From Halogeometricum sp. S1BR25-6 (GTDB taxonomy: Archaea; Halobacteriota; Halobacteria; Halobacteriales; Haloferacaceae), in NCBI RefSeq assembly GCF_031624495.1, contig NZ_JAMQOP010000003.1:1-64000 (forward strand): a DNA stretch of 64,000 nt, read 5' to 3'. Numbering within the stretch: the first letter of the stretch is position 1; each line of letters starts with the position of its first letter. Both the position numbers and the translations under genes were made by a program. The notes below the pieces were generated by a model, which saw only the letters and a list, made by a program, of their open reading frames with translations, searched no databases and was not told the origin of the DNA. This document shows positions 9,078-17,499 of this stretch, in pieces.

Positions 9078-9535
9078 TAATTATTTTTCGAGTACAGCGT
9101 CTGGAAATAAATTGTCTTCGACGGTCAGAGAGCCCGTTTCCGCCGCCGTCGGTCGTTCGAGCCGGCCGAATCGTCCGCGCACGGGCGTTCGTCGACGCGT
9201 CGGCTCCGACGTCGGCCGTGGTCTGTGCGGAACGAGTGGTTCCACCTCGATATCAAAATAGAAATCCATAAATGTGGACTCAGGTGTTTTTATCTCCGAT
9301 TTCACAATTAGACGTACAGTAGTGCATCTTAATTCTCTCACAAAGATTTTCCTAGCCGAAATATGAGTTCGTATCGTGCCATACGATTGCAGATATCTAT
9401 ACAGTCCGCGATCGTCCGCGGCGCGAAGCGGCCGACTCGAACTCCCCTTACCGGCTTCCGACCTATCGGTGCTGAAGGAACGAGCGTTGTCGAGTACCCA
9501 CCAGACTTTTGACATTGTTAATCGCACTAGTTCGC
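9078..9535. other. Intergenic region without a convincing gene
   Basis: Between the divergent aminotransferase and lactonase genes the DNA is unusually AT-rich for this genome (9080-9370). Open frames here are short and lack haloarchaeal codon bias. A weak T-rich element, cttttgac at 9506-9513, lies 27 nt before the lactonase ATG and could be its promoter. Confidence 0.5.
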
Positions 9536-10339
9536 ATGGTAGATGCGACGATAGAAGTCATCGACCGCGGGGGACTGGAGTGCGACCTCAACTACCTCGT
9601 CGAGGGTAACACGCTCGGGACGCACGACGAACCGAACCCGCCGACGGACTACGTCGAGATTCCGGTGTGGAACCTCGTCATCGACCACCCCGAGGCGACC
9701 ATCCTCTGGGACACCGGCAATCACGAGGATGCCCTCGACGGCCACTGGCCCGAGGGGCTGAAGCAGGCGTTCTACCCGCACGACGTGCGCGAGCACACCC
9801 TGGAGGGCGACCTCGGCGACGCGGGCTACTCGCTCGACGACATCGACGCCGTGTTCCAGACCCACCTCCACCTCGACCACGCGGGCGGTCTCCACCACTT
9901 CGACGGAACGGACGTGCCCGTCTACGTCCACGAGGAGGAGGTGAAGTTCGCCTACTACTCCGCGAAGACCGACGAGGGAAGCGGCGCGTATATCTTGGGG
10001 GACTTCGACCACGACCTGAACTGGCAGGTGCTCCACCAGGACCGCGAGACGCATTTCGAGGATATGGAGTTCGTCCGCCTCCCCGGACATACGCCCGGTC
10101 TCACGGGGACGATGATACACCTCGACGACCACGGCACCGTCGTGTTCGCGGGCGACGAAATCTATCAGAGCGACAACTACGAGGAGGAGGTACCGTTGGG
10201 CGCGCAACTGCTCTGGAGCGGTCGCCACTGGTTCGACAGCCTCCAGACGCTGAAGGACCTCGAACGGCGACACGACGCCGAAGTCGTCTACGGCCACGAC
10301 CCCGAGCAGTTCGCCGAAATCGAGTCGGGGTGGTCCTGA
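9536..10339 (+). CDS. MBL-fold lactonase (AHL/gamma-butyrolactone lactonase family)
   Basis: A 267-aa cytosolic metallo-beta-lactamase-fold hydrolase of the AiiA/AttM (BlcC) type. The dinuclear zinc motif is THLHLDHAGG, with later ligands in LPGHTPG and FAGDEIY and a closing YGHDPEQF. These enzymes open N-acyl-homoserine lactones or gamma-butyrolactone. ATG 9536 (MVDATIEVIDRGG) is preferred over an upstream in-frame start at 9509 that would add nine residues. Its TGA overlaps the ATG of the next gene by one base, so the two form an operon. The partner, an iron alcohol dehydrogenase, points to gamma-butyrolactone rather than a signal molecule; that is inference. Confidence 0.88.
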   Translation: MVDATIEVIDRGGLECDLNYLVEGNTLGTHDEPNPPTDYVEIPVWNLVIDHPEATILWDTGNHEDALDGHWPEGLKQAFYPHDVREHTLEGDLGDAGYSLDDIDAVFQTHLHLDHAGGLHHFDGTDVPVYVHEEEVKFAYYSAKTDEGSGAYILGDFDHDLNWQVLHQDRETHFEDMEFVRLPGHTPGLTGTMIHLDDHGTVVFAGDEIYQSDNYEEEVPLGAQLLWSGRHWFDSLQTLKDLERRHDAEVVYGHDPEQFAEIESGWS

Positions 10340-11658
10340 TGAGCTACGAGCGCTCCGTCTCGGCGCCGAACCACGGCCTCGACCCGGAGACAGTGTGGCA
10401 CATCGACATCCCGGAGATACGCTTCGGGCGCGACTCGACCGAGGAACTCGCGTTCCAACTCCGCGATTTAGGCGTCGACGAGGACGCGCGCGGCCTCGTC
10501 GTCACCGACGAGACCCTCGTCGACGTCGGTCACGCCGACCGCGTCGCCGGCGAAATCGAAGACGACGGCCTCTCGGTCGACGTCTACGACGGCTCCGAGC
10601 GCGAACCGTCCGTCGAGGCCGTCACGGACTGCATCGAGTTCGTCCGCGAGGAGGCGGGGGAGGCGGGCTACGATTTCTACGTCGGCCTCGGCGGCGGCAG
10701 TTGCATGGACACCGCGAAGGTGACCCGGGCGGTCATCGCCAACGGCGGCGAACCGCTGGACTACGTGGCCGAACCGACCGGCGAGGGCGAACCCCTGACC
10801 GAGTCGGGCGAACCGCTCGTGTTGATGCCGACGACGGCCGGAACGGGCGCCGAAATCTCGCCCGTCGCCATCCTCTCGGTCCCGGAAAAGGAGATAAAGG
10901 AGGGCATCTCCTCGAACCACGTCCGCGCCGACGCCGCCGTCCTCGACCCGACGCTCACGACGACGCTCCCGCCGGACCTGACGGCGAAGACGGCGATGGA
11001 CGCGCTCGGACACGCCATCGAGGGCTACACGACCCACGAGTACGACTCGCTGCTGCGGCCGAGCGACCCGGCCGAGCGACCGGTGTACGCCGGGCGGACG
11101 CCGCTGACGGAGATGTTCTCGGAGAAGGCCATCGACCTGCTGTCGAACAACGTCCGCACCGCCGTCCACAACGGCGACGACCTGGCGGCCCGCGAGAACA
11201 TGCTTCAAGGGGCGCTCTTCGGCGCCATCGCCGGACTGACCGCGGGCGCGACCCTCTGTCACGCGATGGCGTACCCCGTCGGCAACAAGTACCACACGAC
11301 GCACGGCGAGACCATCGCCGTCCTCACGCCGGCCAGCACCATCGACTACAACTCCGCGAGCGACCCCTCGCGGTTCGCCGACATCGCCGAGATGTTCGGC
11401 GTCGACACCGACGGGATGACCGACCGCGAGGCGACAGACGCGCTGAAAGCGGAGTACGTCCAACTCCAACGCGATCTGAACGTTCTGCCGAGCGGCCTCG
11501 AAGAACTCGCCGGCATCACCGAGGAGGACGTCGATTGGCTGGCCGAACAGACCGTCGAGACGCAGAAGCGCCTCCTGCGAACCAACCCCCGGCCCGTCAC
11601 CGAGGACGACGTTCGCGACGTCTTCCTCGACGCCCTCAACAACTGGGAGGAGCAGTAA
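10339..11658 (+). CDS. Iron-containing alcohol dehydrogenase / hydroxyacid-oxoacid transhydrogenase
   Basis: A 439-aa group III metal-dependent alcohol dehydrogenase. The NAD/metal domain shows GLGGGSCMDTAK and MPTTAGTGAE. Metal ligands lie in GHAIEGYTTHEYD, CHAMAYPVGNKYH and TTHGET. Length and the split HAIEGY...GRTPLTEMFS spacing match the ADHFE1/HOT branch, which oxidises 4-hydroxybutyrate to succinate semialdehyde, with 2-oxoglutarate as acceptor in HOT enzymes. It begins in the stop of the lactonase gene (TGATG). The pair parallels BlcC-BlcB in Agrobacterium; the matching semialdehyde dehydrogenase is not in this window. Confidence 0.88.
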   Translation: MSYERSVSAPNHGLDPETVWHIDIPEIRFGRDSTEELAFQLRDLGVDEDARGLVVTDETLVDVGHADRVAGEIEDDGLSVDVYDGSEREPSVEAVTDCIEFVREEAGEAGYDFYVGLGGGSCMDTAKVTRAVIANGGEPLDYVAEPTGEGEPLTESGEPLVLMPTTAGTGAEISPVAILSVPEKEIKEGISSNHVRADAAVLDPTLTTTLPPDLTAKTAMDALGHAIEGYTTHEYDSLLRPSDPAERPVYAGRTPLTEMFSEKAIDLLSNNVRTAVHNGDDLAARENMLQGALFGAIAGLTAGATLCHAMAYPVGNKYHTTHGETIAVLTPASTIDYNSASDPSRFADIAEMFGVDTDGMTDREATDALKAEYVQLQRDLNVLPSGLEELAGITEEDVDWLAEQTVETQKRLLRTNPRPVTEDDVRDVFLDALNNWEEQ

Positions 11659-11756
11659 CGGGTCGCACGCCGGTCCGACAGACGTCTCTTCCTCGTACAT
11701 TCTCCGCAGCACGATAGACTTATCAGAGTGTATGTGGTGGTGGGAGGTAACGAACT

Positions 11757-12098
11757 ATGCAAGGGACTACCAGTCACCCCGCGAACGGACCGCGACCCGG
11801 CGCCTCCCCCGAGGAGTTCCGACAGTCGCTCCGGGACGCGGCCGCCCTCCTCGACGATTCTGAACCGCCGGAGTCGCTCTTCGTCGCGGTGCAGTATCGC
11901 AACGGCACCGACTACGTCCACGCCCACGCCGACGGCGCGGACGGCAACCTCGACCGGAAGGTGTACGACCTGTTCTCGCCGCTCGCCGTCCACGTCCGAG
12001 CGGTCGCGGCGGCGGCGAACGCCGACCCCGAGACGGTGTTGGAGTGCGCGGCGGAACTCCTCGACAGCGTCGAGGACTCCGACAGAGTCGGCGAGTAG
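11757..12098 (+). CDS. Hypothetical small acidic protein
   Basis: A 113-aa protein with no recognised domain. It has a Pro/Gly-rich start, then an alternating helix-strand pattern ending in an acidic helix (AAELLDSVEDSDRVGE). No membrane segment or cysteine pair is seen; one Cys is present near the end. GGAGGT lies 8 nt before the ATG, one of the clearest Shine-Dalgarno sequences in the window. This suggests the mRNA has a leader, with cttatc at 11719-11724 as possible box A. It is convergent with the UspA gene, with only 6 nt between stops. Confidence 0.65.
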   Translation: MQGTTSHPANGPRPGASPEEFRQSLRDAAALLDDSEPPESLFVAVQYRNGTDYVHAHADGADGNLDRKVYDLFSPLAVHVRAVAAAANADPETVLECAAELLDSVEDSDRVGE

Positions 12099-12104
12099 GG
12101 GATT

Positions 12105-13019
12105 CTACTCCGACTTCGATTTCGACGACTCCGACGTCCGGTTCCGCGCGTTGACCGCCAGCACGGGCGCCTCGGAGCGGCGGACGAGTCCTTCGGTCGT
12201 GCTCCCGAGCAGGTACCGGTCCAGTCCGGTCCGACCCGCCGTCCCCATCACCACGAGGTCGATGTCCTCCCGGTCGACGTAGTCCAACAGCGTCCGCGCG
12301 GCCGACCCGCGCCGAACGTCGGTGACGGCTTCGAGACCTCGCTCGCGCGCCCGCGAAGCCACCTCGTCGGTCGCTTCCTCGCCGTCGGCCTCGATGCGAG
12401 CGATGATGTCCTCGGGGAGTCCGTAGGTAGCGCTCGCCGTCATCCCGCCGAGGTCGACGACGTTCACCGCGTGGACGCGCGCCCCGGCCGCCTCGGCGAC
12501 GGCGAGGCCGTGGTCGACGGCCGCCTCGGCGTACTCGCTCCCGTCCGTCGGGACGAGTACCTCCTCGTAGCCGCCCGCTTCGCCCTCATCGGTCGCTCGC
12601 ACCGTCAGCACGGGAACGTCGGACAGTCTGAGCACGCGTTCCGTCACGCTCCCGGCGACGTAGCGCGTCAGTCCCGTCCGCCCGTGCGTTCCCATCACCA
12701 CGAGGTCGACGTCGTTCTCGTCGGCGTAGTTCAGGATCACCTTGTCGGGTCGGCCGCGGACCACCGCGGTCCGGACCGCGTCGACACCCGCCATCTCGGC
12801 CTCCGCCGCCTCGACGGCGCGTTCGCCCTCGGCCTCCAACCGGTCGGTGAACGCTTTATCCACGCCGCCCGCGTTGAACGCCCCGGCGGCCGCCTGAACG
12901 TCGACGACGCTGAGGAGGTGCACCGTCGCGTCGAACAGTTCCGCGAGGTAGCCGGCCTGCCGGGCGGCACGACCCGCGTGTTCGCTTCCGTCGGTCGGAA
13001 CGAGGATGGCGTCGTACAT
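12105..13019 (-). CDS. Universal stress protein with two UspA domains
   Basis: A 304-aa tandem UspA protein. Each half opens with ILVPTDGSEHA or VLVPTDGSEYA and carries the nucleotide-loop pattern GTHGRTG (first half) or GTAGRTG (second half), followed by GSVTERV or GSTTEGL. ATP-binding UspA proteins respond to stress and often accompany transporters. The ATG at 13019 (MYDAILVP) is preferred; an in-frame GTG at 13028 is possible. A TATA-like atttatgac lies at 13049-13057. The aldo/keto reductase gene ends 104 nt upstream on the same strand. Confidence 0.9.
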   Translation of the reverse strand: MYDAILVPTDGSEHAGRAARQAGYLAELFDATVHLLSVVDVQAAAGAFNAGGVDKAFTDRLEAEGERAVEAAEAEMAGVDAVRTAVVRGRPDKVILNYADENDVDLVVMGTHGRTGLTRYVAGSVTERVLRLSDVPVLTVRATDEGEAGGYEEVLVPTDGSEYAEAAVDHGLAVAEAAGARVHAVNVVDLGGMTASATYGLPEDIIARIEADGEEATDEVASRARERGLEAVTDVRRGSAARTLLDYVDREDIDLVVMGTAGRTGLDRYLLGSTTEGLVRRSEAPVLAVNARNRTSESSKSKSE

Positions 13020-13122
13020 GTCTTTCACGTCGACGTGGGTCGCCGTCGGTCATAAATCGTCGCGGTAGTTTCCACCGCGTGGCAACTCCCGCGGCTCGAA
13101 AATTCTGAACCGTGTGAAATTT

Positions 13123-14007
13123 TTAGTGGTGGAGCTGCTCGGGGACGGGGCTGTCCTCGCCGCGGAGTCGCTCGATGAGCGACCGCTGGGCGGCCTCGTC
13201 CATCCCGTCGTAGCGGGCAGCGGCGTCGAGCACCATCGCGACGAGTTTCGGGTCGCCGGGCGAGACGACGCTCGTCAAACCCTGCGCGGCGGCGAAGTCG
13301 AACCGCTCTCGAATCTCGTCGGGTGCGCCGACCGGTTCGTACCAGTTCGCGTACGGTCGGTCCTCCTCGGGTAACTCCTCCGTCGACGGCCACGACCCCT
13401 TCGCGAACGCCTTGATGCCGAGCGTGCCGATTCCCTCCTCGTCGGCGCGTTCCAACACGGCCTCGTAGTCGTGCTCCTCGCCGTCCTTCCCGGCGACGAC
13501 CGGGTTGAGCGGGAACATCAGCGATTCGAGGTCGTCGATGCGGTCGACGGCGTCCAGAATCAGCCCCGGCGACCCGTGGCTCGTCAGTCCGATGTGGTCT
13601 ATCAACCCCTCGTCTTTCGCGTCGCGGAACGCTCCGAGCGCCCCCCCGTCGCTCGTTATCTCGTCCAGTTCCTCCTCGTACTCCAGTCCGTGGACCTGGT
13701 AGAGGTCTATCTTCTCGACGCCCAGGCGGTCCAGCGAGCGTTCGAGTTTCCGCCGCGCGCCGTCGTAGTCCCGCTCTTGGGTCTTGCAGCCCAGGAATAT
13801 CTCCTCGCGGTGCTGCCGGAGTTTCGGTCCGAGTTTCAGTTCCGCGTCGCCGTACGTCGGCGCCACGTCGAAGTGGTTCACCCCGCGGTCGAGGACGAGT
13901 TCCACCATCTGGTCGGCCCCCTCCTGTTCGAGCCAGTTGAGCGCTATCGCACCGAACGTCGCGACGGTGCTGTCGTGGCCCGTCCGCCCGAATGTGCGCG
14001 TTTGCAT
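13123..14007 (-). CDS. Aldo/keto reductase
   Basis: A 294-aa NAD(P)H-dependent TIM-barrel reductase. The tetrad is visible: Asp and Tyr in HFDVAPTYGD, Lys in LGCKTQ and His in YQVHGLEY. Later motifs include IGLTSHG and GIKAFAKGSW. It would reduce aldehydes or ketones; the substrate is unknown. ATG 14007 (MQTRTFGRTG) is fixed by a TATA box 29 nt upstream and by alignment with the family N-terminus; a longer frame to 14100 is not used. The IclR regulator upstream on the same strand may control it, but the 304-nt gap with its own promoter argues for separate transcripts. Confidence 0.9.
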   Translation of the reverse strand: MQTRTFGRTGHDSTVATFGAIALNWLEQEGADQMVELVLDRGVNHFDVAPTYGDAELKLGPKLRQHREEIFLGCKTQERDYDGARRKLERSLDRLGVEKIDLYQVHGLEYEEELDEITSDGGALGAFRDAKDEGLIDHIGLTSHGSPGLILDAVDRIDDLESLMFPLNPVVAGKDGEEHDYEAVLERADEEGIGTLGIKAFAKGSWPSTEELPEEDRPYANWYEPVGAPDEIRERFDFAAAQGLTSVVSPGDPKLVAMVLDAAARYDGMDEAAQRSLIERLRGEDSPVPEQLHH

Positions 14008-14031
14008 GCGTACCGCTAACGAGCACAACAC

Positions 14032-14040
14032 GAATAAACT
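14032..14040 (-). promoter_or_regulatory. TATA box of the aldo/keto reductase
   Basis: Minus-strand agtttattc is centred 29 nt before the ATG at 14007. Confidence 0.6.
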
Positions 14041-14311
14041 GTGGGCTCCCCCGCACCCGACGGTCGCTCCGTCCCGTCGCCCGACGGCGACCCGAAGCAC
14101 CGGCGGAACCGCTTCGTCGTCCGTCCGCCGCGAGCGAGAACAACGACATACGCGTGGCCGAGGCTCCGAATCACCGTCGGCCTCCCCCGTCGAATAGTTT
14201 CGAGACGGCTCACAACCTCTACAATTTCCAAAATTTGTACGGCTCAGAGCGCCGCAGTCGGACGCGCGTTCCCGTTCGAACAGCGGACACGGTGGTGTCC
14301 GTACCGGTGCT
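14041..14311. other. Regulator-reductase spacer with an AT-rich imperfect palindrome
   Basis: No gene is seen. Within GC-rich DNA, 14218-14238 reads tacaatttccaaaatttgta, an imperfect inverted repeat (one-base slip). It could be an operator for the adjacent IclR regulator, but it lies about 180 nt upstream of the reductase promoter. Weak evidence. Confidence 0.3.
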
Positions 14312-15082
14312 TCACGTCCCCTGCTCGGCGAGTCGCCGTTCGAAGACGGCGGCCTTCTCGTCGAGTGCGTCCACCACGGCGCGCTCTCTCGACTCGTCGT
14401 GGGCGTAGGTCGGCGCGCAGACGTTGATCGAACCGCACACCGTCCCGTCCGGTCCCGTAACGGGGACGCCTATCGCCCACATCCCCTCGATGGCCTCCCC
14501 GAAACTCGTGGCGTGCCCCCGTTCCCTGACGGCTTCGAGTTCCTCCACGAGTTCGTCGGCGTCGGTGATGGTGCGTTCCGTCTGTGCGGGAAGCCCCCAC
14601 CGGTCGAGTATCGCTCGGACTCGCTCCTCTGAGTACTCCGAGAGGATGGACTTGCCCGAGGCGGTGCTGTGGACGTGGAACAGTCGGCTGTCCACGAGCG
14701 AGGAAGCGGTGTCCGAGAACGTCGACACGTCGTACAGCGAGACGATGCGACCGTTCTCCTCGACGGTGAAGTCCGCCTCCAGTTGCGTCTCGTCGGCCAG
14801 TTCCGGCACGACCGCTCTGGCCACCTCGTAGGCTTCGTGCCGCTTTCGCGCGTAGTTCCCAAGGTGGTAGAGTTTCACGCCGACGTGGTAGGTGTCGCCC
14901 TCGCGGTTCAGATAGCCGTACTGTGAGAGAGTCTTCAGGTGGTTGTGGACGGTGCTCTTCGCCAACCCCGTCTCCGCGGTCAGTTCGGCGAGCGTCGCGC
15001 CGTCGAGTTCGGTGACGTGTTCGACGACCCGGAGCGAAATATCGGTCGTCTGGAGCGTATCTCCGGTTCTGCGCGGCTTCAT
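14312..15082 (-). CDS. IclR-family transcriptional regulator
   Basis: A 256-aa cytosolic repressor/activator. Residues 8-70 form the winged helix (TLAELTAETGLAKSTVHNHL as recognition region). The rest is the IclR effector domain with HVHSTASGKS, GLPAQTERT and a ligand-pocket end of GSINVCAPTY. The ATG at 15082 (MKPRRTG) has a TATA element 27 nt upstream; a far longer in-frame extension upstream has no family resemblance. IclR proteins usually sense aromatic or aliphatic acids and control nearby catabolic genes. The target could be the reductase or the lactonase operon; this is not shown by sequence. Confidence 0.92.
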   Translation of the reverse strand: MKPRRTGDTLQTTDISLRVVEHVTELDGATLAELTAETGLAKSTVHNHLKTLSQYGYLNREGDTYHVGVKLYHLGNYARKRHEAYEVARAVVPELADETQLEADFTVEENGRIVSLYDVSTFSDTASSLVDSRLFHVHSTASGKSILSEYSEERVRAILDRWGLPAQTERTITDADELVEELEAVRERGHATSFGEAIEGMWAIGVPVTGPDGTVCGSINVCAPTYAHDESRERAVVDALDEKAAVFERRLAEQGT

Positions 15083-15104
15083 GCCGTAGTCGTCGTCGTG
15101 AGAG

Positions 15105-15114
15105 TACTTATCAG
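15105..15114 (-). promoter_or_regulatory. TATA box of the IclR regulator
   Basis: Minus-strand ctgataagta is centred 27 nt before the ATG at 15082. Confidence 0.65.
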
Positions 15115-15561
15115 TGTGTCTCGCGAGGCGACCGTTTCGGCTCTGTCCTCGGTCGCCGGCCGCTCCAGCGGATTTTGTGTCCACTCGCCGCCTTCGACGA
15201 CCGAGTAACCGGTGTCGCGAAAGCCCGCGACCGACATCACGCGTTCCCTCGAGACGAGTAGCATAGGGACGGATTTCTCTACCACCCGGCGAAAAGACGT
15301 ATACGGTGTCTGAGCCACGTAGACGGCGCCACCGAGCGTCGCTCACGACACGTTACAGCCGTAGCTTTGTCTTGCTCCGCTCCGAAGGCGTTTCCGGGAA
15401 CGAACCCGTCCGAACGACCGTCGGGCCGGATGCCCGTCCGTTCGACTTTCCGAACCGTCCGGTTTCGGCAGCACGAACTCGCGCGTCCACGCTCTGTTTC
15501 TCGGAACCCGGACGGCGGTCGGACGTCTCGACGTAGTTCTACCTGCCGTGTTTTGCGACTA
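15115..15561. other. Long non-coding stretch upstream of the regulator
   Basis: This holds only short open frames on both strands, rich in Arg, Ser and Pro and without haloarchaeal acidic bias. No motif is recognised. Together with 15648-15883 it forms an approximately 800-nt gap around a nested palindrome, as expected of a relic insertion site. Confidence 0.4.
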
Positions 15562-15647
15562 CTATAGTAGCGTCTGCAACTGTGTACTCATCCGACCGCA
15601 CGCAGTCGTGCGGTCGAGTGTGTGATGACTTGCAGACGCTACTATAG
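15562..15647. mobile_element. Nested palindrome, MITE-like
   Basis: Two perfect 18-bp terminal inverted repeats (15562-15579 and 15630-15647; arm ctatagtagcgtctgcaa) bracket a second perfect 10-bp hairpin with a 4-nt loop (15593-15602 and 15607-15616; arm cgaccgcacg, loop cagt). The element is 86 nt long and has no coding capacity. The arrangement suits a miniature inverted-repeat element mobilised in trans. A structured RNA or a strong bidirectional terminator is also possible. I could not define a target duplication. Confidence 0.55.
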
Positions 15648-15883
15648 CTCCCGGTCCGCGGTGGTCCGGTCGTGATACCTTCGTCTCCGCCGCGGACGGC
15701 CGAGTGGCGAGGAAACGACGACCGCTCGTCGCAACCCCGTGCGCTTCGCCGTCCTCCGAACGCGAATGTCTCTCCCATCATACTTCGGTCGGTGCGACGC
15801 GCTCGAAAGCGGACTTCGAGGTCTACTTCATTCCCTCGTCGACGGGGTCGGGGATGGACGTTCCGTAGCCGTCTGCGGCGCCG

Positions 15884-17320
15884 TCAGTCGTCCGTGGGGG
15901 CGTCCCCCCGCGGACGCTCCCCGCCGTCGACGGCCGACCCGGTGAGGTCCGCCTGCCGCCACGTCCCGCGCCGGAACCAGAGGTAGGCGATGGTCGCGCC
16001 GACCGCGTTCGAGACGGCGAACGCGAGCCAGATGCCGGACGAACCGAGGCTTCGGGACGCGAACCACGCGATGGGGATGCGGACGACGCCCTGCGTGAGG
16101 ATGGCGATGGTGGCGGCGATTATCGTCTTACCAGCGCCGCGGAACCCGCCCGCGTACGCGCGCATGATACCGATGAAGCCGAACGTCGGCGCGACGTAGC
16201 GGAGGAACGTCGCCCCCACGTCGACGACCGCGGGGTCGTTCGTGAACACGGCCGTGATCGGTTCGGCGGCGAGGAAGACGACGACGCCCGCGAGCGTCAG
16301 GAGTCCGAACAGCACCTTCGCCGCCAAGTCGTTCGTCCGCGCGGCGCGGTCCTCCTTGCCCGCGCCGATGTTCTGTCCCGTCATCGTCTCGACGCCGCGC
16401 GCGAACGCGATGGCGGGCAGGAAGACGACGGAGAACATCCGCGTCCCGATACCGTAGCCGGCGACCACGGTCGAAGAGAACGTCCCCACGATGACGAGAA
16501 GGGCGTTTATCGACAGCGCCCGCCCCATCCCGCCGACGGAGGCCGGCGCGCCGATTTCGACCAGCCGACGGGCGTAGGTGAAGTCCGGGACCATCTGGTC
16601 GAGGTGGACGGTGACGCCGCGGTCGCCCCGGAGCATGATCGCGATGCCGACGGCCGCCGCCAGTCCGCGGGAGAAGATGGTCGCCACAGCGGCCCCTTCG
16701 ATTCCCATCTCGGGGAACCGCCACCACCCGTTGATGAGGAAGGGGTCGATGACGATGTTGACGACGACAGACCCGAACATGACGAGCATCGGCGTGATGG
16801 TATCGCCGTACCCTCGCATCAGCGAGACGAAGACGAAGAATCCGAACATGAAGGGTATGCCGAGCGAGACGACCTCCATGTACGCCGTCGCCCCGGGGAG
16901 AACGTCGGGCGAGGCGCCGAGCAGTCCGAGCACTCGCTCGACGGAGAGATACCCGATCACTCCGAGGACGGCCGATGTGATGAGCGCGAACACGAGCGTC
17001 TGCGAGGCGGCGTACTCCGCCTGCTCCGGTTCGCCGGACCCCGTGTGCTGGGCGACGAGGACGCTGCCGGCGACGGAGAGTCCCATGCCCAAGGAGATGA
17101 GCAGGAACACCATCGGAAACGCGAAACTGATAGCCGCCAGCGCGTCCGTACTGTACTGACCGAGCCAGAACGTGTCCGCGAGGTTGTACGCCGTCTGGAA
17201 CAGGTTGGTGACGACGATGGGTAACGAGAGGTAGAACAGCGGGCGGGCGATTCCGCCCTCGGTGAGGTCGAACTCCTCGCGCCCCTTGAACAGCGAGCCG
17301 AGGCGGTCCGCGAGTCCCAT
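15884..17320 (-). CDS. MATE-family multidrug/sodium antiporter
   Basis: A 478-aa polytopic exporter with twelve hydrophobic segments in two six-helix halves. Typical elements include the N-terminal IARPLFYLSLPIVVTNLF, NLADTFWLGQ, and the second-half NIGAGKEDRA following ETMTGQN. It would couple cation entry to drug or metabolite export at the cytoplasmic membrane. The ATG overlaps the stop of a 45-codon ORF (TGATG), and the shared promoter contains a 14-bp palindrome. Expression is therefore probably repressed by a TetR-like protein and induced by a ligand; no regulator gene is adjacent. Confidence 0.92.
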   Translation of the reverse strand: MGLADRLGSLFKGREEFDLTEGGIARPLFYLSLPIVVTNLFQTAYNLADTFWLGQYSTDALAAISFAFPMVFLLISLGMGLSVAGSVLVAQHTGSGEPEQAEYAASQTLVFALITSAVLGVIGYLSVERVLGLLGASPDVLPGATAYMEVVSLGIPFMFGFFVFVSLMRGYGDTITPMLVMFGSVVVNIVIDPFLINGWWRFPEMGIEGAAVATIFSRGLAAAVGIAIMLRGDRGVTVHLDQMVPDFTYARRLVEIGAPASVGGMGRALSINALLVIVGTFSSTVVAGYGIGTRMFSVVFLPAIAFARGVETMTGQNIGAGKEDRAARTNDLAAKVLFGLLTLAGVVVFLAAEPITAVFTNDPAVVDVGATFLRYVAPTFGFIGIMRAYAGGFRGAGKTIIAATIAILTQGVVRIPIAWFASRSLGSSGIWLAFAVSNAVGATIAYLWFRRGTWRQADLTGSAVDGGERPRGDAPTDD

Positions 17321-17457
17321 CAGCGCGTCACCTCTCCGCCCGCGTCCGACCCGTTCCGGCCCGATTCGACTGCGACGTCGCGGCGGTCGAGGACCGCGCG
17401 ACCCCGGCGTCGGTCGCGCGTCGGCCTCGAAGTTCCCGTCGGTAGTTCGTCGTTCAT
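17320..17457 (-). CDS. Small 45-aa ORF coupled to the MATE gene
   Basis: ATG at 17457 starts a 45-residue basic/acidic peptide (MNDELPTGTS...GGEVTR). Its TGA overlaps the MATE ATG by one base. It has no membrane segment or known motif. It could be a genuine small protein or a leader that lets ribosomes reach the MATE start, since the MATE ATG is about 145 nt from the likely transcription start. Function unknown. Confidence 0.45.
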   Translation of the reverse strand: MNDELPTGTSRPTRDRRRGRAVLDRRDVAVESGRNGSDAGGEVTR

Positions 17458-17475
17458 CTCGGTGGTATCTGACTT

Positions 17476-17489
17476 ACTGACTAGTCAGT
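17476..17489. promoter_or_regulatory. Perfect 14-bp palindromic operator
   Basis: actgactagtcagt is its own reverse complement. It lies between a box-A-like tcttttg (minus strand, 17490-17496) and the ATG at 17457, where a bound dimer would block initiation. TGACTAGTCA-type palindromes are common TetR/AcrR-family operators; the cognate regulator is not in the window. Confidence 0.6.
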
Positions 17490-17499
17490 CAAAAGAGTT

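Noticed and set aside
9536-10339. A quorum-quenching role for the lactonase
   Set aside because: The fold allows it, but the one-base overlap with an iron alcohol dehydrogenase favours a catabolic lactone. Not excluded.
15079-15318. A 79-codon GTG frame overlapping the IclR promoter
   Set aside because: It would cover the TATA box and start of the regulator, and the product has no haloarchaeal bias or family resemblance.
14312-15346. The N-terminally extended form of the IclR regulator
   Set aside because: The extra 88 residues are Arg-rich and lie upstream of a good TATA box; family alignment begins at MKPRRTG.
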